A DNA stretch of 10,352 nucleotides from CAVSUR01 sp052143655 (lineage in GTDB: Bacteria; Actinomycetota; Actinomycetes; Streptosporangiales; Streptosporangiaceae), in contig JBKQSL010000447.1 in the NCBI GenBank assembly GCA_052143655.1, forward strand, positions 1-10,352, given 5' to 3'. How positions within the stretch are numbered: position 1 is the stretch's first letter; the number at the start of each line of letters is the position of its first letter. Of this stretch, positions 5,073 to 10,352 are shown one piece after another. A program made the translations under genes and the position numbers. The notes under the pieces were generated by a model, which saw only the letters and a list, made by a program, of their open reading frames with translations, was not told the origin of the DNA and searched no databases.

Positions 5073-7160
5073 TCAGGCCGGTACGGCCGGCGCTCCCGCC
5101 CGGGCCGCCGGCACTCTGGTCGCCTCATCGTCCTCATCCGCGCGTGCGCCCGGCTCCTGGCGGGCGAACTGCGTCCGGTACAGCTCGGCGTACAGGCCGC
5201 CGGCGGCCAGCAGTTCCTCGTGCCGCCCGGTCTCGCGGATCCGGCCGTCCTCGATGACCAGGATCTGGTCGGCCTCCCGGATCGTCGACAGCCGGTGCGC
5301 GATCACCACCGACGTCCGCCCGGCCAGCGCAGTCTTCAGCGCCCGCTGCACCGCGGCCTCCGACTCGGAGTCCAGGTGCGCGGTGGCCTCGTCGAGCACC
5401 ACCACCGACGGGGCCTTGAGCAGCAGCCGGGCCAGCGCGATCCGCTGCTTCTCGCCGCCAGACAGCCGGTACCCGCGGTCGCCGACCACCGTGTCCAGGC
5501 CGTCGGGCAGCGCCTCGATCAGGCCCCAGATCTGCGCAGCCCGGCAGGCGGCGATCAGCTCCTGCTCGGCCGCGCCGGGCCGGGCGTACGCCAGGTTGGC
5601 GCGGATCGTGTCGTGGAACATGTGCGCGTCCTGGCTGACCACGCCCACCGCCTCGTGCAGCGATTCCTGCGTTACCTTGCGCAGGTCGAAGCCGCCGATG
5701 CGGACCGCCCCCGCGTCCGGGTCATACAGCCGCGAGATCAGGTGGGTGGTCGTCGTCTTGCCGGCGCCCGAAGGCCCGACCAGCGCGGTCAGCCTGCCCG
5801 CCGGGGCGGTGAAGCTCACGTCATGCAGTACGCCCGCGCCCGCCCCGGCGCGCTCGGGCGCCGGCAGCGCGATGGACTCCAGCGACGCCAGCGAGACCTC
5901 CGAGGCCGCCGGGTAGCGGAACGAGACGCGGTCGAACGTGATGTCCGGCGCGCTCAGCGGCCGCTCGCCGGCCGATCCCGTCCGGCTCCCGTTCCGGTCG
6001 GCGGCGACGGCACCGCCCGCCGCGCCGAAGGAGTCCGTGCTGCCGTCCTGGATGCCAGCGGCCGTCGGCCCGAGGATGTCGGGCCCGGCGGCCACCCGCA
6101 GCGGCACGGCTTCCGGGCTGTCCTCGATCAGCGGCTTGAGGTCCAGCACCTCGAACACCCGGTCGAAGCTGACCAGCGCGGTCATCACGTTCACCTGCAC
6201 GTTGGACAGCGAGGTGATCGGGCCGTACAGCCGCGACAGCAGCGCGGTCAGCGCGATCAGGGTGCCGAGCTGGAAGGCGCCGCGGATCACCAGGTCGCCG
6301 CCCAGGCCGTAGACCACGGCGGTGGCCAGTGACGCCAGCAGCGTCAGCGCGATGAACAGCGCCGACCCGTACATCGCGGTGACCACGCCGATGTCGCGCA
6401 CCCGGCCGGCCCGGTCCGCGAAGACATCCGCCTCCTCCCGCGGCCGTCCGAACAGCTTGACCAGCATCGCGCCGGCCACGTTGAAGCGCTCGGTCATCGT
6501 CGAGCCCATTGCCGCGTCCAGCTGCATCGACTCCCGGGTATACCGCTGGAGCCGGCGGCCGACGAACCGCGCAGGCAGCAGGAACAGCGGCACCAGGACC
6601 AGCGCGACCACCGTCACTAGCCACGACAGGTAGAGCATCGCCGCCAGCACCAGGATCAGCGACAGGACGTTGGAGACCACAGAGGACAGCGTGGAGGTGA
6701 TCGCCTGCTGGGCACCGATCACGTCGCTGTTCAGCCGGCTGACCAGCGAGCCGGTCTGGGCCCGGGTGAAGAATGCGATCGGCTGGCGCTGCACGTGCCG
6801 GAACACCTGGGTGCGCAGGTCGTAGATCAGGCCCTCGCCGATCCGGGCCGAGTACCACCGGCCGGCCAGGGTAAGGAGCCCGTCGAACAGCGCCAGCCCG
6901 GCCACGACGGCCGCGATGGCGAGCACCACGCCGGTGTCCTTGGCCAGGATGCCCTGGTCGATGATCTGTTTCAGCAGCAGCGGCACGACCACGGTGACCA
7001 CCGCGTCCAGCGCGGTCACCAGCAGGAACAGCGTCAGCGGCAGCCGGTAGGGCCGCGCGTAGGAGGCGATCCGGCGGACGGTCCCAGGCTTGAGCCGCTG
7101 CCGGGTGACTGACGGGTCGCGGGCAAAGCCGCGCATGGAGTGCCACGAGCTCGCGTACAT
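5073..7160 (-). CDS. ABC exporter, fused transmembrane and ATPase domains (MsbA/LmrA type)
   Basis: 695 residues, a typical half-transporter that would work as a homo- or heterodimer in the cytoplasmic membrane; the cargo is unknown. About six membrane spans lie between 40 and 315, for example LPLTLFLLVTALDAVVTVVV and ALFIALTLLASLATAVVYGL. The ATPase domain is complete: Walker A GPSGAGKT (462-469), Q-loop VVSQDAHMF with Gln510, signature LSGGEKQR (566-573), Walker B VVVLDE (586-591), D-loop HLD (595-597) and switch His622. A Gly/Ala/Ser-rich insert (about 353-402) separates the two halves. The C-terminal ~25 residues are acidic then Ala/Pro-rich. The ATG at 7160 is chosen because the N-terminus (SSWHSMRGFARDPSV) resembles relatives. 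There is no Shine-Dalgarno next to it; a GGGGGAAG lies before a 9-bp hairpin. An ATG at 7136 is the alternative. Confidence 0.93.
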   Translation of the reverse strand: MYASSWHSMRGFARDPSVTRQRLKPGTVRRIASYARPYRLPLTLFLLVTALDAVVTVVVPLLLKQIIDQGILAKDTGVVLAIAAVVAGLALFDGLLTLAGRWYSARIGEGLIYDLRTQVFRHVQRQPIAFFTRAQTGSLVSRLNSDVIGAQQAITSTLSSVVSNVLSLILVLAAMLYLSWLVTVVALVLVPLFLLPARFVGRRLQRYTRESMQLDAAMGSTMTERFNVAGAMLVKLFGRPREEADVFADRAGRVRDIGVVTAMYGSALFIALTLLASLATAVVYGLGGDLVIRGAFQLGTLIALTALLSRLYGPITSLSNVQVNVMTALVSFDRVFEVLDLKPLIEDSPEAVPLRVAAGPDILGPTAAGIQDGSTDSFGAAGGAVAADRNGSRTGSAGERPLSAPDITFDRVSFRYPAASEVSLASLESIALPAPERAGAGAGVLHDVSFTAPAGRLTALVGPSGAGKTTTTHLISRLYDPDAGAVRIGGFDLRKVTQESLHEAVGVVSQDAHMFHDTIRANLAYARPGAAEQELIAACRAAQIWGLIEALPDGLDTVVGDRGYRLSGGEKQRIALARLLLKAPSVVVLDEATAHLDSESEAAVQRALKTALAGRTSVVIAHRLSTIREADQILVIEDGRIRETGRHEELLAAGGLYAELYRTQFARQEPGARADEDDEATRVPAARAGAPAVPA

Positions 7161-7169
7161 GAGCGCGGC

Positions 7170-7190
7170 AACGCCGCGTCGCGCGGCGTT
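7170..7190 (-). promoter_or_regulatory. Perfect 9-bp hairpin in the exporter gene leader
   Basis: AACGCCGCG (7170-7178) pairs with CGCGGCGTT (7182-7190) around a three-base loop, with no mismatch. On the minus strand it sits between a Shine-Dalgarno-like GGGGGAAG and the exporter ATG, nine bases before that ATG. It could bring the Shine-Dalgarno close to the start when folded, or serve as a terminator for the gene upstream. No T-run follows in the minus direction. Confidence 0.6.
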
Positions 7191-7232
7191 CTTCCCCCTG
7201 TCAGCTGTCGGCGGAACGGCCTGCGCCGCGTA

Positions 7233-8024
7233 TCAGCCCGGCCGGATCGCGGCGCTCAGCCGCCGCCGCATCAGTTCCGCCTGGGCGCGGCGCTCGGCCG
7301 CGGCCTGCTGCTCCAGGGTGCTGCCCGGGGCCTGCTGCAGCAGGGCCTTGGCCGCCCGGGCCGCGGCCGGGTCGGCGGCCAGCAGCGCCGCCGTCAGGTC
7401 GGCGACCGCGGCGTCCAGCTCGGCCAGCGGCACCACCAGCTCGGCCAGCCGCAGCTCGCGGGCCTCGGCGGCGGTGACGGTACGCGCGGTCAGGCACAGC
7501 TCCAGCGCCCGCGGCAGCCCGACGATGTCCACCAGCGGCTTGGTGCCCGTCAGGTCCGGCACTAGGCCCAGGGCCGTCTCCTTCATGCACAGCCGGGCGT
7601 CGTCGGCCAGCACGCGCAGGTCACAGGCCAGCGCGAGCTGGAACCCGGCACCGATCGCATGACCCTGGACGGCCGCGATCGACACGATCGCCGGATCCCG
7701 CAGCCACGTGTACCCGGCCTGCAGGCTGGCGATCTCGGTCTCGAAGCCGGGGTCGGCGGGGCTGGGCAGCGGGGTCTCCCCCGGCACTCCCTCGGCCGAC
7801 AGCACCCGCAGGTCGATACCGGCCGAGAAAGACGGGCCGGCGCCGCGGACGACCACTACCCGGACCCGCGGCGGCAGGCTGGCGCCGACGGCGGCGAGCC
7901 CGCGCCACATGCCCGGCGTCATGGCGTTGCGGCGCTGCGGCCTGCTGAGCGTGACGGTGGCGACGGCGCCATCGACCTGCAGGTGCAGGCCGAAGGCACC
8001 GAGCTGCTCCGGGCTGATGGTCAC
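7233..8024 (-). CDS. Enoyl-CoA hydratase/isomerase family protein (crotonase fold)
   Basis: 263 residues, the usual crotonase length. The acyl-CoA oxyanion hole is visible as FSAGIDL (66-72) and GAGF (125-128). The family's second active-site glutamate is kept as Glu149 in MKETALGLVPD, but the first position, Glu in rat crotonase GGGCE, is Gln129 here (GAGFQLALACDLR). Asp157 sits in the PDLTGT motif. This pattern fits an isomerase or a specialised hydratase better than a standard beta-oxidation hydratase. The GTG at 8024 is preferred: it follows AGGAGG by four bases, while an extension to 8078 adds only a Gly/Pro-rich stretch. It lies 106 bases after the HTH gene on the same strand. I recall similar neighbours around M. 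tuberculosis echA12. Confidence 0.9.
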   Translation of the reverse strand: MTISPEQLGAFGLHLQVDGAVATVTLSRPQRRNAMTPGMWRGLAAVGASLPPRVRVVVVRGAGPSFSAGIDLRVLSAEGVPGETPLPSPADPGFETEIASLQAGYTWLRDPAIVSIAAVQGHAIGAGFQLALACDLRVLADDARLCMKETALGLVPDLTGTKPLVDIVGLPRALELCLTARTVTAAEARELRLAELVVPLAELDAAVADLTAALLAADPAAARAAKALLQQAPGSTLEQQAAAERRAQAELMRRRLSAAIRPG

Positions 8025-8130
8025 GGGTCCTCCTGGGCCGCTGGGGCTGGCCGGCCCGGCGGGGGTTAGGCCGACCACGGGCCACTGCGGCGGCCGACTG
8101 GGGACCGACTGCCGCAGCAGGCAGGGCGCA

Positions 8131-8352
8131 TCAGCCCTTGGCCTTGGCCTTTCCGCGGGTGGCGCCGCCCCGGCCGCGCAGCGGCACGCCGGTCTCGGTG
8201 AGGATGCGGTGTATGAAGCCGTACGACCGGCCGGTCGAGGCGGCCAGCGACCGGATGCTCTCGCCGCCGTTGTACCGCTTCTTCAGGTCCGCCGCCAGCT
8301 TGGTACGGTCGGCCCCGGTTACCCGGGTGCCTTTCTTGAGAGTCTCGGCCAT
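8131..8352 (-). CDS. Small helix-turn-helix protein with basic tail
   Basis: 73 residues, conserved across actinobacteria next to ABC-F genes. The start MAETLKKGTRVTG is lysine-rich. A helix-turn-helix lies at about 31-56 (SIRSLAASTGRSYGFIHRIL, like the resolvase-type helix pair). The C-terminal tail RGRGGATRGKAKAKG is strongly basic and has an AT-hook-like RGR core, so it probably binds DNA in the cytoplasm as a regulator or nucleoid-associated factor. The ATG at 8352 has GGAGG five bases upstream. An in-frame extension to 8409 is rejected because it lacks this site and is unlike the family start. From memory it corresponds to Rv1473A of M. tuberculosis; targets are unknown to me. Confidence 0.9.
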   Translation of the reverse strand: MAETLKKGTRVTGADRTKLAADLKKRYNGGESIRSLAASTGRSYGFIHRILTETGVPLRGRGGATRGKAKAKG

Positions 8353-8596
8353 GCATTCCTCCCGGTTAGTGGAAGTGACCGCAGCGTTACGTATCCACGC
8401 CATGATCACGCATCCATCTCTGATCGGCTACCCACACGCGGGCAAAAGATCTCTTCTTTTTCCGGCTTGCGCATCCGGTGCCGGGCTGCTCACAGGGGTC
8501 CCGGCGGGCGGCTCGGCGGCCGGGACGGCAGGGCGCCGCCCCGGCCGGGCGCCGGACCCGCCGGGAACGGGCTGGCGCCGGGGCGGCCGGGCCCGC
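8353..8596 (-). other. Gap upstream of the HTH gene
   Basis: The 244 bases between the ABC-F stop and the HTH start hold a long GC-rich dyad near the ABC-F end (listed as a terminator) and an unusually AT-rich island at about 8443-8462 (AAAAGATCTCTTCTTTTT on the plus strand). The island is the likely place for an HTH promoter, but I see no clear -35/-10 pair. No small gene is evident. Confidence 0.45.
8535..8587 (-). terminator. Long GC-rich hairpin after the ABC-F gene
   Basis: GCCGCCCC (8535-8542) pairs with GGGGCGGC (8580-8587), and GGCGCC (8548-8553) with GGCGCC (8574-8579). A five-base bulge separates them on one side, and a further CCCG/CGGG pair (8557-8560 with 8568-8571) lies in the loop. 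It begins about ten bases past the ABC-F stop. There is no T-run, which is common for actinobacterial terminators, so the function is probable rather than certain. Confidence 0.45.
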
Positions 8597-10195
8597 TCAG
8601 GCCAGGGCGACGAGGTCGGCCAGCTCCGCGCTCCACGCGTCCTCGACGCCGTCCGGCAGCAGCACCACCCGCTCGGGCGCCAGCGCCTCCACCGCGCCCT
8701 CGTCGTGCGTGACCAGCACGATCGCGCCCTCGTACCGGCGCAGCGCGGTCAGGATCTCGGCCCGGCTGGCCGGGTCCAGGTTGTTGGTCGGCTCGTCCAG
8801 CAGCAGCACGTTCGCGCCCGACACCACCAGGAGCGCCAGCGCCAGCCGGGTTTTCTCGCCGCCGGACAGCACCCCGGCGGGCTTGGCCACGTCGTCGCCG
8901 GAGAACAGGAACGAGCCGAGGATGCTGCGCTGGTCGGCCTCGCTCAGGTGCGGCGCCGCCGACCGCATGTTCGCCAGCACGGTCGCCTCGGTGTCCAGCG
9001 TCTCGTGCTCCTGCGCGTAGTAGCCGAGCCGCAGTCCGTGCCCGGGCCGCACGGTCCCGGTGTCGGACGGCTCCAGGCCGGCCAGCAGCCGCAGCAGCGT
9101 GGTCTTGCCGGCCCCGTTCAGGCCGAGCACGACGATCCGCGATCCCCGGTCAACCGCAACGTCGACGTCCTCGAACACCTCCAGCGACCCGTAGGACTTG
9201 CTCAGCGCCGTCGCGGTCAGCGGGGTGCGCCCGCAGTGCGCGGGCACCGGGAACCGCAGCCGGGCGACCCGGCCGGCGGCCCGGTCGGCGGCCACCCCGG
9301 CCAGCAGCTTCTCGGCGCGCCGCTGCATGCTCTGCGCCGCCTTCGCCTTGGTGGCCTTGGCCCGCATCTTGTCGGCCTGCGAGTGCAGTGCCGCGGCCTG
9401 CCGCTCGGCGTTCACCCGCTCGCGCCGCCGCCGCCGCGCGTCGGTCTCCCGCTGCTCCAGGTAGGCGGCCCAGCCGACGTTGTAGATGTCCAGCACGGTG
9501 CGGTCGGCGTCGAGGTGGAACACCTTCGTGACCACGTCCGCCAGCAGCGCGGTGTCGTGGCTGATGACGACCAGGCCGCCGCGGAAGCTGCGCAGGTAGT
9601 CGCGCAGCCAGGACACCGAGTCGGCGTCGAGGTGGTTGGTCGGCTCGTCCAGCAGCATGGTGTCGGACCCGCCGAACAGGATCCGGGCCAGCTCGATCCG
9701 GCGCCGCTGGCCGCCGGACAGGGTGCGCAGCGGCTGGCGCAGCGTCTTGGCGGGCAGCCCCAGGCTGGCCGCCAGCGAGGCCGCCTCCGACTCGGCCGCG
9801 TAGCCGCCCAGCACGGTGAGCCGTTCCTCCAGGTGGCCGTACCGGCGTACCCCGGCGTCCCGGCGGCGCGGGTCAGCGTCGGCCATCTGCAGCTCGGCCT
9901 CGCGCAGGCCGGCCAGCAGCACGTCGAGCCCGCGGGCCGACAGGATGCGCTCCAGGGCCAGCGCCTCCAGGTCGCCCACCCGGGTGTCCTGCGGCAGGTA
10001 GCCGACGGAACCGCCGGCGCGCACCGTCCCGGCGGCGGGCAGTGCCTCGCCCGCCAGGATCTTGGCCAGCGTGGTCTTGCCGGCCCCATTGCGGCCGACC
10101 AGGCCGATCTTGTCGCCTGCGGCGACCTGGAAGGTGGCACCGTCGAGCAGCAGCCGCGCGCCCGCGCGCAGCTCAAGGTCGGTGGCGGTGATCAT
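8597..10195 (-). CDS. ABC-F family ATPase (tandem ABC domains, no membrane domain)
   Basis: 532 residues. ABC-F proteins bind the ribosome E-site region and act as translation factors or antibiotic-protection proteins. Both ATPase domains are intact: Walker A GRNGAGKT (34-41), signature LSGGQ (159-163) and Walker B LLDEPTNHLD (181-190); then Walker A GLNGAGKT (358-365), signature LSGGEK (443-448) and LLLDEPTNNLD (464-474). The interdomain linker (about 240-315) is Arg/Lys-rich and helical (RRRRRERVNAERQAAALHSQ), as expected for the ribosome-reaching element. No transmembrane segment. It looks like the actinobacterial group containing Rv1473 rather than EttA; whether it confers resistance cannot be told here. 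The ATG at 10195 gives the family start MITATDLELRAG. Its ribosome site is weak (GGAG ten bases upstream), and a short leader frame ends on the ATG. A GTG extension to 10243 is rejected. Confidence 0.95.
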   Translation of the reverse strand: MITATDLELRAGARLLLDGATFQVAAGDKIGLVGRNGAGKTTLAKILAGEALPAAGTVRAGGSVGYLPQDTRVGDLEALALERILSARGLDVLLAGLREAELQMADADPRRRDAGVRRYGHLEERLTVLGGYAAESEAASLAASLGLPAKTLRQPLRTLSGGQRRRIELARILFGGSDTMLLDEPTNHLDADSVSWLRDYLRSFRGGLVVISHDTALLADVVTKVFHLDADRTVLDIYNVGWAAYLEQRETDARRRRRERVNAERQAAALHSQADKMRAKATKAKAAQSMQRRAEKLLAGVAADRAAGRVARLRFPVPAHCGRTPLTATALSKSYGSLEVFEDVDVAVDRGSRIVVLGLNGAGKTTLLRLLAGLEPSDTGTVRPGHGLRLGYYAQEHETLDTEATVLANMRSAAPHLSEADQRSILGSFLFSGDDVAKPAGVLSGGEKTRLALALLVVSGANVLLLDEPTNNLDPASRAEILTALRRYEGAIVLVTHDEGAVEALAPERVVLLPDGVEDAWSAELADLVALA

Positions 10196-10248
10196 GGGAG
10201 AATCGCTCCAGCACGGGGAAATGGGAATGGCACGAGGGCACACTTCAC
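10192..10248 (-). CDS. Possible leader peptide (18 codons) overlapping the ABC-F start
   Basis: Frame GTG to TGA encoding MKCALVPFPFPRAGAILP. Its stop codon overlaps the ABC-F start as ATGA, and its start lies in the 3' arm of a hairpin. No good Shine-Dalgarno is visible, and a second in-frame GTG at 10233 exists. The position suits a translation-coupled leader, as known for several antibiotic-inducible ABC-F genes, but a frame this short can occur by chance. Confidence 0.25.
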   Translation of the reverse strand: MKCALVPFPFPRAGAILP

Positions 10249-10263
10249 CCCGGAAACGGGGTG
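10246..10263 (-). promoter_or_regulatory. Hairpin in the ABC-F leader
   Basis: CACCCCG (10246-10252) and CGGGGTG (10257-10263) form a perfect 7-bp stem with a four-base loop, GAAA on the plus strand and TTTC on the minus strand. It lies about 50 bases before the ABC-F ATG and about 30 bases after the predicted transcript start. It could be part of an attenuator; no alternative pairing partner was found by eye. Confidence 0.45.
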
Positions 10264-10296
10264 TCCCGGTCAGGACAGGAGCGGCTGCACGACGCG

Positions 10297-10302
10297 ATTT
10301 TA
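10297..10302 (-). promoter_or_regulatory. Likely -10 box of the ABC-F promoter
   Basis: TAAAAT on the minus strand, one base from the TATAAT consensus and conspicuous in this GC-rich sequence. Transcription would begin near 10290 and give a leader of about 95 bases. No TTG-like -35 hexamer appears 16-18 bases further upstream, so an activator or an extended element may be needed. Confidence 0.45.
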
Positions 10303-10352
10303 CCCGAGCCGATCTGGTGATCGCTCCCGGTTATCCGCTGCCCGCCTGCGGC

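Noticed and set aside
5220..6332. Plus-strand open frame inside the ABC exporter
   Set aside because: It is antisense to the exporter's ATPase domain and linker, with Arg/Gln/Pro-rich low-complexity translation.
8025..8078. Longer crotonase-family protein starting at 8078
   Set aside because: The added 18 residues are Gly/Pro/Ser-rich with no ribosome site, while the GTG at 8024 follows AGGAGG.
8085..8117. Dyad CTGCGGC/GCCGCAG after the HTH gene as a terminator
   Set aside because: The stem is 7 bp with a 19-base loop and no T-run, which is common by chance at this GC content.
10196..10243. Longer ABC-F protein starting at GTG 10243
   Set aside because: Its extra 16 residues are unlike the family start, whereas the ATG at 10195 gives the expected MITATDLELRAG.

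Overview
The window is a very GC-rich, gene-dense piece of actinobacterial chromosome. High-GC third codon positions, GTG/TTG starts, overlapping genes and the recognisable families all fit, but nothing in the sequence fixes the genus. There are no rRNA or tRNA genes, insertion sequences, phage genes or CRISPR arrays. I read nine protein genes: three on the plus strand (50-3430) and six on the minus strand (3598-10195). The two groups converge on a repeat-rich gap at about 3431-3597.

Left part: a tightly coupled three-gene operon encodes a circularly permuted ATP-grasp ligase-like protein, an alpha-E domain protein and a transglutaminase-like protein with an intact Cys-His-Asp triad. The stop/start overlaps are 3 and 8 bases. 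This trio recurs across actinobacteria and has been proposed from comparative genomics to make or modify peptides. Its substrate is not known to me, and it is the most system-like unit in the window.

Middle part, minus strand: a conserved but uncharacterised 178-residue soluble protein sits between two sets of short tandem repeats (three 17-base copies at its 3' end, seven 16/17-base copies just upstream of its Shine-Dalgarno). Before it comes a single-pass membrane-anchored protein of unknown function, then a full-size ABC exporter half-transporter with a long Gly/Ala/Ser-rich insert between its membrane and ATPase domains. The exporter start lies just behind a perfect 9-bp hairpin.

Right part, minus strand: an ABC-F ribosome-associated type ATPase, a 73-residue helix-turn-helix protein with a basic tail, and an enoyl-CoA hydratase/isomerase family protein. 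From memory, this set of neighbours matches Mycobacterium tuberculosis echA12-Rv1473-Rv1473A, so the context looks ancient. The ABC-F gene has a roughly 95-base leader with a good -10 box, a 7-bp hairpin and an 18-codon reading frame whose stop overlaps the ABC-F start codon. This resembles leader-controlled ABC-F genes but is unproven here. A long GC-rich hairpin follows the ABC-F stop codon.
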